Source: Apoderus coryli (lineage: Eukaryota; Arthropoda; Insecta; Coleoptera; Attelabidae). Taken from it: a stretch of 64,000 bases of DNA. This document shows positions 1-10,557 of the stretch, piece after piece. The stretch is taken from the NCBI GenBank assembly GCA_911728435.2, contig OU452201.1, forward strand, positions 26,660,001-26,724,000, read 5' to 3'. Each line of letters starts with the position of its first letter. The first letter of the stretch is position 1. A program made the position numbers and the translations under genes. A model generated the notes under the pieces. That model had not been told where the DNA came from, made no database searches, and saw only the letters and a program-made list of their open reading frames with translations.

Positions 1-243
1 ATTACAATTGTATTTGTGCGAACTGTGATATCTTTGATTCAGGTTTGAGTGAAGCTCTAGGATCTGCCCCTGAGCACTTTAGTTATTAGAATTGTTCTAT
101 GGGGTTTGAGTTATTGATATTTTGTTTTATCTGTTACATATCAATGTATTGGATATTGTATTATTGGTACTAATTTAAGGTATTTGTCCTGTAAAGGGTT
201 TGTAAACTGTTGGGCAAATAAATGCTATTATTATTATTATAAT
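1..243 (+). repeat. LINE 3' end with microsatellite tail
   Basis: The segment ends in an AATAAA-like run followed by a TTA/ATT microsatellite at about 220-243. The same style of ending recurs at the 3' ends of the recognisable LINE fragments at 28.5 and 60.7 kb. No coding part is visible before the window edge, so only the tail of a plus-strand non-LTR retrotransposon is inferred. Confidence 0.45.
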
Positions 244-753
244 AAAGGCAGACGCTCAGAACCTAGATGGTGACGTTGGTAAAATAGACATAAGTGTAGA
301 TAATTTGACAGCTTGTGTCATTTAAAATCAATTCTGCCAGATTTGGTTCATGTGAATAGTATTAAAATCAAAATATGTATAAATTAGGAGTGTGAGATTT
401 TTTTGATATCATAATGTTTTAATATTTACTATATTATTGTGGAAGTTTAATAACTTAAATTTGAAGGAAAATAAAGTGTCTAATCTTATTTAATGTGTAA
501 ATATAGTATGCATTGTGTGGGTTTGTTAAGGACAATTCCACTCATGTATAATAATTCCCATTTGTAAGTACAAAAATCGTAGTTTACTATCCGCTAAATA
601 GGAAGGAACAGAAATGCAAGTGGATGAAAATATCGGATAAATTCCGTTACCGTGGCAACGCTAGCATTTATTGTATGTTTGTGAAACGCGTCTCCTCTGT
701 TTGAATATTGTACGTCAAAAACAGAATTAAGCACCAAAATAATATTTCAGTAT
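244..753. other. unassigned AT-rich stretch
   Basis: I see no reading frame of note, repeat partner or RNA motif here. It may include the 5' non-coding part of the Crypton-like relic that follows. Confidence 0.5.
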
Positions 754-1950
754 GTCGCGATTTGGAAATAGTTGCGAGGCAGCATAAGGGCAATTGAAAA
801 ATCAACTCCAGGAAATACAAAAATAAGTGATTCGTCCATTTGGAATCAATTCAGTGAATTTTGCAAACAACGAAACTTCAAATTGGAAACCGAACAGTTA
901 GTGGAAAATGTGGCAGGAATATTGATGGACTGGGGCTTTAATATGAAGAAACAGAATGGGGAGGATTATAAAGAATACGTGGTGAAAACAATGTGAAACA
1001 CAACAGCAAAAATGTTGCAAATATTGTATTTCGACGAATTCAATGTTACTTTCAACCCCTTCTCTGATTTGGCATTCAAGAAATCCCGTGATGCACGTAA
1101 TTCTAAGCGAAAGAACTTACAAGCTAATTTAGAAAAACGTAAAAATAGTTCAATAACATTAACTAAGAGGGAAATTGTTAAAATGGCATCAATATGGGAT
1201 GAAAATAGTCGCAATTAGGTTGGTGAGGAGGTGAAGGTGCAAATTGTAAAGTACACTATTTTAAAGAAGAAAAATCGAACAAATGTGATTTAACTGGTCG
1301 CATTGAATATAATACAATTTCTTCCATAACATGTCAAGGTGGGTCAAACAAGTGCTGTGATAGTAAATGGCTAATAAAAAACATAGAAAACCCTAGTATA
1401 TGCCCAGTAACATTGTTTTATAAAATATTATCACATAGACCGAACCATATTACAACTGATAGATTATTTATAACTCCCAATCCGTTTTGGAAAAATAATT
1501 CTTCAAAAGGTTGGTACAAAAATGTTTCTATAAGAGTTAACGAAATTCTTAAGTGGACGAAAATTTCAACTGATAAAAGTAGACTGGATACAAAGAATAA
1601 AAACATATCCAATCATTCTCATCGCTCCAACGCCGTGTCAACTTTAGCTGAAGCAGGTATTAATGCACAAGAATTAATTAAAATAACTGGTCATTCCTCT
1701 TCCAAGTCTATAAAGCCTTATTTACAACTTGACAATGAGCATCTCCGAGCTTCGTATAATGAATTAGACACAGTGTCAACAACATCCATGTCAATGTCAT
1801 CAACAGAATCTGCGTCACTAAAGGAGCAAATGTCTAATGGAAAGTAGGAATTGTCTGCTGGACCAATTGTATATAATAATTCTATTTTTAACAATTGTTC
1901 TTTCTAAACATTATTCATCTTCTTATTGTTCTTTCAGTTTGTTAAATAAA
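754..1950 (+). pseudogene. Crypton-like tyrosine recombinase relic
   Basis: This is a decayed tyrosine recombinase of the Crypton type, which moves DNA by cut-and-join with an active tyrosine. The C-terminal catalytic part is open from 1413 to 1847. It has the H-x-x-R box (HSHR, 1614-1625), the second histidine in TGHSS (1692-1694) and the nucleophile tyrosine in KPYL (1719-1721). Upstream, a WxGGEG block at about 1221-1238 is where the first catalytic arginine normally sits, but a TGA stop (1224-1226) is there instead. The N-terminal SAM-like part lies at 772-1218 in another frame, with an in-frame TGA at 994-996. So there is at least one frameshift and two stops, and the protein cannot be made. 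An AATAAA at about 1944 may be its poly(A) signal. Family knowledge: Crypton domains were also domesticated in animals, but these breaks argue against a working gene. Confidence 0.75.
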
Positions 1951-2744
1951 GTTTAATTGAATTGTGTTTTCTACTCATGGAATTATCTTACCAAATGCAC
2001 GATGGTTTTCTCATACTTACGTTCATATAAGTCATTTTACTCGATCTGTTCTAACAGAATCACTCACAGCTCTCGTTAAATTGCCAATGAAAGTAAGTAT
2101 TATTATAAGTATAAAAAATATCCGGCTAAATCTGAGCTCTAGTGGTAATACCCCCGAAAATCTGCTGGAATATGCTTGTGGTGAAATTTCCAAAAAAAGT
2201 CTGGCAACAGAGCATATATACTATGTTAGACCTTGCAAGTTGTATGATGTTTAGGCGAGTATATTTCCATAAGAAAAGCATAAAAAATTTAATATATCAG
2301 GTAAAAACTAGTCATTAGTTGTAATATCGTTGAATAAATTAATATGGAGTCGTTTTCAGGCTGTTCTAGGCTATATTTTGAAATTGATTTCTATTTTTAA
2401 CGGAGACTGTGTCGCGAAAGAGTAATTATTCTGAAAAAAAGCTCTAAAATTCTTCAACAGAAACATAACAAGCAAATAATTTCATTAATTATACCTGCAA
2501 TACATCTCGTTATGAGCATTGCTTAAAATGATATAACACACACATTTTTCAACTATAAACAAAAATCGTTTGTATCGCTACAAAATTTCCCGACAATATA
2601 TAATTTAAAATATAGGTATGAACTGCGTAACGAAACAGAATTTCAATAATTATTATTATTACTATTATTGAATTATTGTTATTATTTACAATAAACTAAC
2701 CTAACAAACTAACTACTTTATTTAAACATTAGAAATAAAAAGAA
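1951..2744. other. unassigned AT-rich stretch
   Basis: A short open frame at 1964-2254 has no recognisable motif and I do not support it as a gene. A loose run of TTA/ATT occurs at about 2648-2690. Nothing else was recognised. Confidence 0.4.
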
Positions 2745-2825
2745 AATGCCCGAGCTGGGATTTGAACCCAGGACATTCTCCATGCAAAGCCCGCACTGAC
2801 TAAAGTATCTATGACTACCTAACTA
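2745..2825 (-). repeat. tRNA-derived SINE fragment
   Basis: Read on the minus strand, this ends like a tRNA. There is a perfect 5-bp T-arm (CTGGG with CCCAG, 2755-2771) holding the loop TTCAAAT, then an acceptor-like CTCGGGCA. The GGGTTCAAATCCC stretch matches the polymerase III B box. The 5' half does not fold into an acceptor strand matching CTCGGGC and the anticodon arm is poor, so it is a tRNA-derived SINE head or a tRNA relic and not a functional tRNA gene. A weaker copy of the same arm (GGGTTGAACCC) lies at about 2998-3020 on the same strand. Confidence 0.55.
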
Positions 2826-3040
2826 GTGAAATTTTAAACAAAATAATCTAGAGAATTATGAAGTTAAATAATTAAATTAATCTATTGCTATTAAGCAGAT
2901 AAAAAATATTGTATCACTCGACCCCTACTGCTAGACAAAAATTTGGGAATTGTATGCATCCCTGTTAAAGTGCTAAAGCGATTTCAACCCAAAAACTAAT
3001 GGGTTCAACCCAGGACCCCCCCAAACTAATAAAACCTTAT

Positions 3041-3764
3041 CAAAAAACAAAGAGCATAATCTAAGTAGCTCTCTAATCTCCAGGCTAAAATAATAATAAT
3101 AAATAAATAAACATTTTATTATGCAGACCATGTTTTGAATTAGGCTTAATCTTTTGTAGATGCTTGAGATGTTAAGCAGAAATGGGACTCGCGTTGATAA
3201 CCCAATTTGTACCCTAGACTTTCCATAATAATCTCAAAGCCTTTATATTATTTTTGTTTAATTGCATCCAACAGGTACGTCAACATTCGGCACCTGCTAA
3301 AATAAATATTTGTATCGTTCATACGATACGCAAGGCACATGCATATTCATAAAGAAATTTCATTGGAGCAAAGCGTAATATTTTAATATTTATTACTAAA
3401 TTTATTTATATTTATATCAGAGTCGTAGAAATATTGAATAAAAAGAAAAATAGTTAACCATAGAGATGACGCACCTAAAACCGCTTTTTTTATATGTAAC
3501 TTCAACGAGTTAATGGAGTTGTCCAGTCAACATTAGCTGTCTGCCACATAAAGTCTCATACTCGAATTTAACTTTTTGGAAACTTTAGTGATTATCAAAA
3601 GTTGGACATAAGCATAGATACTGAATCATTTAGGTTAGGTTAGTGGATAAAACTGATTCAAGAAAAGTCGCTTATCTGAAACGCTTATATCTTTTTTCTA
3701 CTCCTGTTTTGTTAAGCCGTCTATTGCAAAACTGTTAACGTGACATGTAAACTCAATCTTACAT
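3041..3764. other. unassigned stretch
   Basis: AT-rich sequence with no reading frame, tandem repeat or RNA motif that I can support. Confidence 0.4.
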
Positions 3765-3821
3765 AAGTGTTACGTAATGATCACCAAAGTGTTACGTAAT
3801 GAATATTACATAACACTTTGG
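3765..3821. repeat. GTGTTACGTAAT direct and inverted repeat
   Basis: The word AGTGTTACGTAATGA occurs at about 3767 and again at 3789. The second copy faces an inverted copy (ATTACATAACACTTTG, to 3821), making 16-bp arms with one mismatch around a short centre. It may be the end of a small inverted-repeat element; no element body was recognised. Confidence 0.45.
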
Positions 3822-3969
3822 GGATGTTTATGTGTTATTATGTCAAACACAAATGTCAAATAAATTCAAATATTTAAATGTCATAATTACCTTTTCTTCT
3901 ATGTTAAGTATTTCTGCTTAAATTTTAATTCTGAAATGGATTCTGATTCTGTAAAGTCGTAGAAAAAGT

Positions 3970-4097
3970 ATAGTACATAACTCGAGCTGTAAATAATTTT
4001 CCATGCTCGAGACTATTGCCTCACTCGCCGCTTCGCGGCTCGTGGGCCAACTAGTCTCTCGCATGTAAAATATCATTTACAGCACATGTTATGTAAT
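3970..4097. repeat. fold-back (hairpin) element
   Basis: An imperfect inverted repeat of about 60 nt per side closes on the GC-rich tip CGCCGCTTCGCGGC. Matching outer parts include TACATAAC with GTTATGTA and CTGTAAAT with ATTTACAG. No coding potential. It resembles fold-back MITEs common in insect genomes. A second hairpin with a similar tip is at 14.3 kb. Confidence 0.55.
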
Positions 4098-4980
4098 ATA
4101 CTATTGTATCCGTAAATATGGACAAATTAATTTCTTGACGCCATCCGTCCCAACACATGAAAAATATGTTGCATGCCTTCTTCACTTAGTAGTAGTAGTG
4201 AATACATTAGGTTAGATACCTAAGTGAGACTCATACTAAACGAGGACGTCATAAAGAGTCACAAAATTATTTTAATTTGGTGGAGGCTAGACTCAATGGT
4301 GGTGTGTCAAATAATGTCGAAAATAAGGTGAGTCTGACGTCCAGTCTTTGGGCAATCAATATGCCAGGTAAAAAAAATCACAACGATGGCTGACGACACT
4401 ATCTGTGGTTCTGATACTTCATACGATGTATATTTACAATAAATTGTTTTTGTTTAATTACCTTACAATATTATTGCTGCGCGCCTCTGCAAGTAATACA
4501 ACTGGCTAGCTCCAGTGGCATGAGCCACCTTTCGGCAGGTGATACATAAAATGTTTTCATATTTTTATATGATTTACAAGTTTTTCACTCCGCAGTTAGT
4601 GCGTTATTATGCAAACTGGAATTAACGTTAATAATAATAATACTTACTATGTTTTTAGTACACATACGGAGTATAGGTACATACAAAATTTCATCTGATG
4701 TGATTATAGCATGTAATTATTATGAGATGAAAATGATCTGTTAAATTAAAAATGGTTTCACCTAAAAATCAACACCTAATTAAATATCCATATTTTTCAT
4801 TAAATTTCACTGCAACTTTATTTAATAAAGAACATAAAATTAATTAATAATTTGTATGAAATACTTATAGTATTAAAATTTTAATTACATACTAGCTTGC
4901 ATTTACTATATTTTAAAAGATTTTGTGGCATTTTATAAATTTTGCATCGACTTTCTAATTACTTAATAGGGTAAACCACC
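4098..4980. other. unassigned stretch
   Basis: AT-rich with scattered short words; no gene, RNA or clear repeat identified. Confidence 0.4.
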
Positions 4981-5589
4981 CAGTTATTGAACACTTAAGG
5001 AATTTTCTAGGCAAATATTACTGTCACATGAGTACGTTAGAGAGTAGGTCTGTGATTCTGGTATCAAATGAAACGTGTTTATATGACATGCATATCAACA
5101 TTTAATTTTCTTGTTATTTTGACGAATTTTCGATAAAACATTAATATATCGTTTTGTTTGGAAAATCTTAGTAATTGGACATTTTTCTTATTGCACATCA
5201 AATAGAAGTGCTTTTAAGAACTAATATTGTGAAAATTAGTTAAATATTATTTTATTCTGGCAGTTCAAACAATAAGGAACCACCGTTTCTTGTAAAATAT
5301 TTTATTGGGTACTACAAATTTAATATCTAATACCCATATTTGAAAGATTCATTTTTATACATAGCAAAAAGGTCATCTCTCTTCAGTAGCACCACTAGTA
5401 TATGTGTTTGCCATTTGCGTCAGTTTCGTTATTTTTAATGTTGTCTTTAATTTATTCTTCCGGTGAATTTGAGTTTTGAATTTGGACGTTATTATTCTTA
5501 CTGTTATACACATTATTACTGAAGTATATTTCTTGACTGACAGTTCCTTCACATTCAGATTGACAATCGAACGCAGCTCTTCTTTTCAC

Positions 5590-5744
5590 CCTCCTCCTTG
5601 TAACAAATGTGACTCAAAAATAAATCTCCATCAGCCTCATCAGGAATTTATTTTTTGTTATTTTGGAGTGCACCGAGTGTGGAAATTGTTGTGTCATGTA
5701 ATGCAAGTTAACTGTTTAGTAATTGCAATCACTACACTTTGATA
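5590..5744 (-). pseudogene. possible cysteine/histidine-rich tail of the same relic
   Basis: Directly beyond the mariner, the minus strand gives a broken Cys/His pattern (LTCIT, then HNNFHTRC, then HIC further on) that resembles the PHD-like finger some pogo-type transposases carry at their C-terminus. If true, the mariner landed near the end of that coding region. A stop and at least one frameshift are present. Weak evidence. Confidence 0.22.
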
Positions 5745-5746
5745 TA

Positions 5747-6287
5747 CAGGGTGGTCCAACTTTTACCTGCATAAATTTCAGAATCGATATATAATCGACA
5801 AATAATGTGAGTTTGGTTAATAAACTATATGCGAAAAATGCTTCGTTACAAAGTTACAGGGTGTTGAAATTTAAGAAAAAAATTGGAATTTTATTAATAT
5901 TTTTATAACCAATTGAGATATTTAAATGAAATTTGGCACGTGTAGAGGGGTAATCTATCTTCATTTTTTCATGTAATAATATTATTTTTATTTCCACCAG
6001 TGGCGTGCGTACGGCTACCGTTTGCAATATTTTGAATGACAAAACAGATACGCCACTGGTTTTTCTCAAGATAAAAATTATACCTGCAATCCTTATTCAA
6101 TTTAAAAGAAAAAAGTACTCTTGGCTTTTTTTCGTATGACGCAACATTTTCGAGTAAAAAAATAAAAATCGTCTAAATCAAATGTATTGAAAACCAACAT
6201 ACTCTCTCATTACACGTTTTAACAGATTTTACAGTTTTTTTTACAGAAACTGTCCAAAATGACTACCGTCATTGTCAATACATGATT
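5747..6287. repeat. left long terminal inverted repeat
   Basis: It mirrors 7240-7789 with scattered substitutions and small gaps. Its inner edge (a CATTGTCAATAC word near 6270-6285) overlaps the end of the transposase coding remnant. Confidence 0.75.
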
Positions 6288-7129
6288 GACATCTTCTGCT
6301 GATGCTCTTAATTGCTGCTTCTTGAATTTTTTAGACTAATTCTTCGCGGTTTCTGACCGGCACCCTATACACTTTTTCTTTTAGGCGACCTTGGGTCCAA
6401 GATGTAGGTCCCTCATGATTATTTTCGACTTCTCGAGAGGAACGGCCAATCGTTGATTTCCGTAAAGCTCTGTTATCCAGTTTCTCGCATTCCGCCCGAA
6501 ATGTGCTGGTGCTCCATCCATTTGAAACCAACCAACCACGTTATCCATTAAATCATTTAAATTATTCTGTAAAAAGTCTAAAAATGATTGTGCTGAGACC
6601 CTAGCTGGTAAAAAGAATGGTCCGAGGAGATTATTGGATATTACTCCTAGCCACACGTTCACACTGAATTCCAACAAAACTTTTGCCGGAAATCTCCATC
6701 TACTTGAACTTTATTCAATAACCAATTGCAATGCAGTTACGCACAGGCCTAAAATTGTAAGCCTTTCTACCATCTTTATGAAGTGACCTAAAAATGGTTA
6801 TGTTATATGTTAAGCATGACAGCAGCTCTTCGTGAACTTAGGTTTGGATTTCGATCAAACGTTCTTAAAATACGCCTTTCATCGGCCATACTGTTTCTTC
6901 TAGGGCGCTGTCTATTGTTATTTATGTTAACAGTAGTATTTAAACCTCGTTCTCGAGATGCCCGATGAACTTGAGAGAAAACTTCTCTCGTTGGATGACG
7001 TCTACTGCGTGCATACTCGCTTGCGGCTGCTACTGCATTTTCTTCGCAATAACCGTAAATTAAATGAATGTCTGCGTATTCTTGGTTACTAAATAGCCGC
7101 GGCATTATTATTAACACTAAAAAGAACAC
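6255..7129 (-). pseudogene. mariner-type transposase remnant (DUF4817 type)
   Basis: The N-terminal part (7129-6803) has the DUF4817 helix-turn-helix pattern: FSNQEYADIHLIYG, then a run of alanines, then RRHPTREVF. The C-terminal part (about 6710-6255) has the catalytic-core signature WFQMDGAPAHFGRNARNWI and the later KEKVYRVPVRNREEL and CIDNDGSHFGQFL blocks seen in this family. Only about 100 nt join the two parts, where several hundred are expected, so the centre with the first catalytic aspartate is deleted. A frame change follows the DGAPAH block. Non-functional. Confidence 0.8.
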
Positions 7130-7239
7130 TTAAATGCAACACAATTTTGTGGTGACAAAATAATTGACATTTCTGTTTTGTAACCAAGTGTTTTGTTTTA
7201 ATCAAAGCTAATTGATAATTATGCGCCTTTTACCAATTC

Positions 7240-7789
7240 AGTATTGACAATGACGTTAGTCATTTTGAACAGTTTCTGCAAAAAAAAAACTGTAAAATAT
7301 GTGTACTTAAAACGTGTAATGATATGTTATTTTTATGTTGGTTTTCAATACATTTGATTTAGACGATTTTTATTTTTTTACTCAAAAATGTTGCGTCAAA
7401 CGAAAAAAAGCCAAGAGTACTTTTTTCTTTTTAAATTGAATAAGGATTGCAGATATAATGTTTATTTTGAGAAAAACCAGTGGCGTATCTGTTTTTTCAT
7501 TCAAAATATCGCAATTGGTAGCCGTACGCACGCCACTGGCGGAAATACAAATAATATTATAACATGGCAAAATTAAGCTAGATTAGCTCTCTATACGTGC
7601 CAAATTTCATTTAAATATCTCAATTGGTTATGAAGATATTAATAAAATTCGAATTTTTTTCTTAAAATTCAACACCCTGTAACTTTGTAACGAAGAATTT
7701 TTCGTACATAGTTTATTAACCAAACTCACATTATTTGTCGATTATCTATCGATTCTGAAATTAATGCAGGTAAAAGTTGGACCACCCTG
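7240..7789. repeat. right long terminal inverted repeat
   Basis: Partner of the left arm. Mirrored landmarks include the poly-A/T tract near the inner edge, GTTGCGTCA, CGCCACTGG and the CACCCTGTAAC word near the outer third. Confidence 0.75.
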
Positions 7790-7791
7790 TA

Positions 7792-8580
7792 TAAAACATG
7801 GTATCTTTTGCTTTCTTCGCTTTTGTGCGTTTTTTGCTTCTATCGCAATCTCTTTTTCTTTTTCCCTCTAGCTTTTTCTGTTCATCCTCTAATTTTAGGG
7901 CACATTTTTTTTCGAAATGTTCCAGATATTTTTTTTAAGTTATCAACAATGAGATACGTTCTATGTGACGTTTGTTTTTTTCTCTCAGGCGTTGGTGGAT
8001 TTGATAAGTATGCCGAAATATTTTTGACTTCTGCACTACCCATACTGCTGCTTTCTAATTACATTTTCAATAATGTGCCTGTTTCTTATATCTTGGATAT
8101 CAGGTGAGTCCGGTGTATTGATTTTGGGTAAAATCAACATTAGTTTGACTCATGTGTTCCAAATGTCTTGGAGGATGTGTCTCTTTTTCATTAGTTGGTT
8201 CGTATTCTAAGGAAAAACTATTTTCTTCGCGCTGTACATGTTTTAGATAAGCGCTTGATTCCGTTGATAGATGACCGTCTATTTCTTCGCAAATTTTGGT
8301 ACGTTTATTCTTCAGAGAATTATTATGGGTATTTCGCCACTAATTCATACGAATACGTGACCAAATACGCATACAATGAGTTATAATTTTATATCGTTTT
8401 TTGTCATAAAAATTACATCACTAATTCCAGCTCTGCTAATGCAGTATGAATGGGGACCGCAAGTATCCTTATGTCCTTATATCATTGACTGCATCGTCTA
8501 TATCACTCCTATCGTTTACGCTTCTTTTAGGCGTGATTTTATTGAAAAGGTCCTTTCAAAACTACGGCATAAAATTAAAT
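7792..8580 (-). pseudogene. decayed pogo-like transposase C-terminal region
   Basis: On the minus strand, broken frames give coding-like text: a serine/threonine/glutamate-rich stretch (about 8110-8330), then an SPDIQDIR block (about 8070-8105), then PPTPERKKQ followed by a long charged, lysine/glutamate-rich helix (KLEDEQKKLEGKRKR, about 7830-7990). A charged tail after a proline-rich TPERKK box is typical of the C-terminal end of arthropod pogo-like transposases. There are several frameshifts and stops, and no DDE catalytic core was found. The reading rests on composition and short motifs, so it is tentative. The hydrophobic plus-strand frames over the same bases are probably its shadow. 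Confidence 0.35.
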
Positions 8581-9147
8581 TTAGTTATTGAACACATTTT
8601 GAATTAGTTATTGGACAACTGTCTATATAATAACTAGTTATAACAAAGATAGAATAATGGAATTTAGATTCAGAGAGTGAAATATGCTGCAAATGTGAAA
8701 AAAAAGAACAAAAATATTCTCTAGATTAGTATTTGGACAGATGTCCAATCACTGATTTTTAGCTTTTTTATTTACCTAGTTATTGGACACCCCCTAAAAA
8801 CCCACCCTTAATGATTTATATTTCTAAAGTCTTCAATATTTATCGCATTAAGTAACTTGTTAATAATATACATGGTTAGGCAGTACTAGTATTTGATTTT
8901 TATAATTAATTTAAAATATACAAACAACTGAACATATATTAGAACTTTATTAAAAATACACCATTCACAATCCATGAATGAACAAAAGCACAGTACCCAC
9001 TAAAACAACGTTTGATGTTAAGGCGGCGTGGGTGCAGATCAAGTCTCTAACCAATAGAGTCGCCATGTATGGGATTTCAAATGACGTAATCTTATTTCAG
9101 TTTAATAAACACACTTTGTCCAATAACTCCCACATGTCCAATAACTG

Positions 9148-9659
9148 ATTGAAAATAAATACGAAACGTCAATATTATAAAATAACGTATACTTTACTCG
9201 TACTTCTTGATGCCATGGCCTATTATAACAGCTACGAAATATTGTATGCTATACCACTGGTCATACAATTATAATTCTGAGACAGGTCTGGCACAACATT
9301 AAATTTCCAAATTTTAACTTATATGTACACTGTGTCCAAGATAAGAACAGAATAGCAGTGGAATCTTGGAAACTGTAGAGTTATGTCGGTTAAATTAGAG
9401 CAAAGTTGTACAATTTAAACACCTTTTTTCAAAAGTAATCTTACTTTAGCCGTTTTCGAGAATTTTTGAAAAAACGATTTTTTTCGATTTGAGTTTTTAT
9501 TTATTTCTGACATTATTGTTAGAGATATAAAAAAATTAAAAGCACTTCCTCATTGTTACTTTTAGAGGAGAAAAAGAAAGCGTTTACACATTTTTTTTAC
9601 AATGTTTCGTTTTTGAAAAACCATCATCAAATTCGTTTTTTATAGGGCTCTGAATTTTT
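9148..9659. other. unassigned stretch, perhaps the edge of an older DNA element
   Basis: A word ACACTGTGTCC near 9330 and the following AT-rich text (GCCGTTTTCGAGAATTTTTG) are of the kind found under mariner-type ends. No partner end was located. Confidence 0.3.
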
Positions 9660-9790
9660 TATTTTTAAATTTAAAGCCATTTTCAATTCAAAAATAGGTG
9701 TATATCATACTTAATGGTTTCACCAATATCTCAATATTTTTAGCTGTGATTTAAACTTATTCAAGAAATCAATTATCCCACTGTTTCAAT
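9660..9790. repeat. left arm of an old inverted repeat
   Basis: Words TTCAATTCAAAAATAGGTG, TAATGGTT and ATTTTTAGCTGT appear here and, inverted, at about 13340-13440. The arms are diverged with small indels. They bracket the Penelope/piggyBac nest, so the younger elements probably sit inside an older element with inverted ends. Confidence 0.5.
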
Positions 9791-9853
9791 TTATCAAGTT
9801 TTCATGGGTATTCGGACTGAATAAAGCTCAGTAATTCTGAATTTTAAATTCTA

Positions 9854-9895
9854 TTGCAACGTTTCGTGCAATATACACACATCATCAGGCTGATA
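9854..9895 (-). ncRNA. hammerhead-like motif of the Penelope element
   Basis: The minus strand has CTGATGA, a hairpin (GTGT with GCAC and an AT-rich loop) and GAAAC followed by GTT. These are the hammerhead core boxes in order, with the palindromic stem III (ACGT) typical of Penelope-linked ribozymes. Stem I is only about 2 bp, so activity is doubtful. Confidence 0.5.
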
Positions 9896-10433
9896 AACAT
9901 AAAACCTCAATAAACTAAAAGTTGTATAACTAAAAAAAAACATTCAACAAAAGGACGATGACCAAACAGACTAACATAACATTTTAAAATTAGATTATAA
10001 TGACATAGAGTCTAATACCTACAATAGAAAATCTGGTCAAATTCCGTAAAAATGTTTTTAACATTGTTTGTGAACCTATAACAGCAACTGAATAAAACAA
10101 AATGTAATGAAATTAATATCCACAGGGTCGATGGAAGATGGGAATTCTCTCATCAATATGATTTCAAAAAACAGTAAGTAGATAAAATAGATATTTTAAA
10201 GGAACGAAAGTAACTCATAGGCGTAGGTTAACTATTTTGTTATGTTTTAGTTAAGTTAGTGTAAATGACACATAAACCGTTAATGTGACTCTAATTATTA
10301 ACCCATTAATGCCCAAAGTGAGTTTTGGTTTTTGTTTTGGTTAAAAACGAAAATAGTGTTATTAATATTTGTTAAGGAAAGTGGAAAAATTGTTTTTTAA
10401 TTTTTTTTATACATATTTTTTGAGTAATTTGAG

Positions 10434-10456
10434 GTCCCTTAAAAGGGACGCTGAGC
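10434..10456 (+). promoter_or_regulatory. piggyBac subterminal palindrome (left)
   Basis: GTCCCTTAAAAGGGAC followed by GCTGAGC, 133 bp inside the left end. Related copies are in the intron (12325-12347, same tag on the minus strand) and near the right end (12670-12685). Probably a transposase-binding or promoter site; inferred from repetition only. Confidence 0.5.
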
Positions 10457-10557
10457 ATTCAGAACGAATAAAAGTATTTTACAAAAATATTTTATTGCAA
10501 TTCGTAGTTATAATAAATGAAAACAAAAGTACAAAATTCTGCCACAATTTGGTTGAT

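Larger units (their letters stand above)
5747..7789 (-). mobile_element. Tc1/mariner-superfamily element with very long inverted repeats
   Basis: The element starts CAGGGTGGTCCAACTTTTAC and ends with the inverted form of that sequence, each end flanked by TA (5745-5746 and 7790-7791), the usual target of this superfamily. The inverted repeats continue inward for about 540 bp per side and include mirrored words such as CAGTGGCGT and CGCCACTGG. The transposase remnant lies between them on the minus strand. The long arms are the unusual point; simple mariners have arms near 30 bp. Confidence 0.8.
4981..9147 (-). mobile_element. relic DNA transposon, pogo-like, interrupted by a mariner
   Basis: The outer edges carry inverted copies of one word: CAGTTATTGAACA at 4981-4993 and, as its complement, TGTCCAATAACTG at 9135-9147. 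Further copies of AGTTATTGGACA or a close variant lie at 5170, 8582, 8606, 8728, 8778 and 9118, in both orientations. That pattern suits terminal and subterminal transposase-binding sites. Inside are decayed minus-strand coding traces that look like the C-terminal tail of pogo/Tigger-type transposases. The 2043-bp mariner at 5747-7789 was inserted later and splits those traces. I see no TA duplication at the outer ends, so the borders are an inference. Confidence 0.4.

Noticed and set aside
2745..2825. A functional tRNA gene
   Set aside because: Only the T-arm and the 3' acceptor half are good; the 5' acceptor strand does not pair and the anticodon loop is not standard.
8195..8591. Hydrophobic plus-strand frames that resemble the last helices of a seven-transmembrane receptor
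   Set aside because: The opposite strand gives better motifs (SPDIQDIR, PPTPERKKQ, a charged helix) of a transposase tail. The plus frames lack the CWxP and NPxxY boxes and are best explained as shadows.
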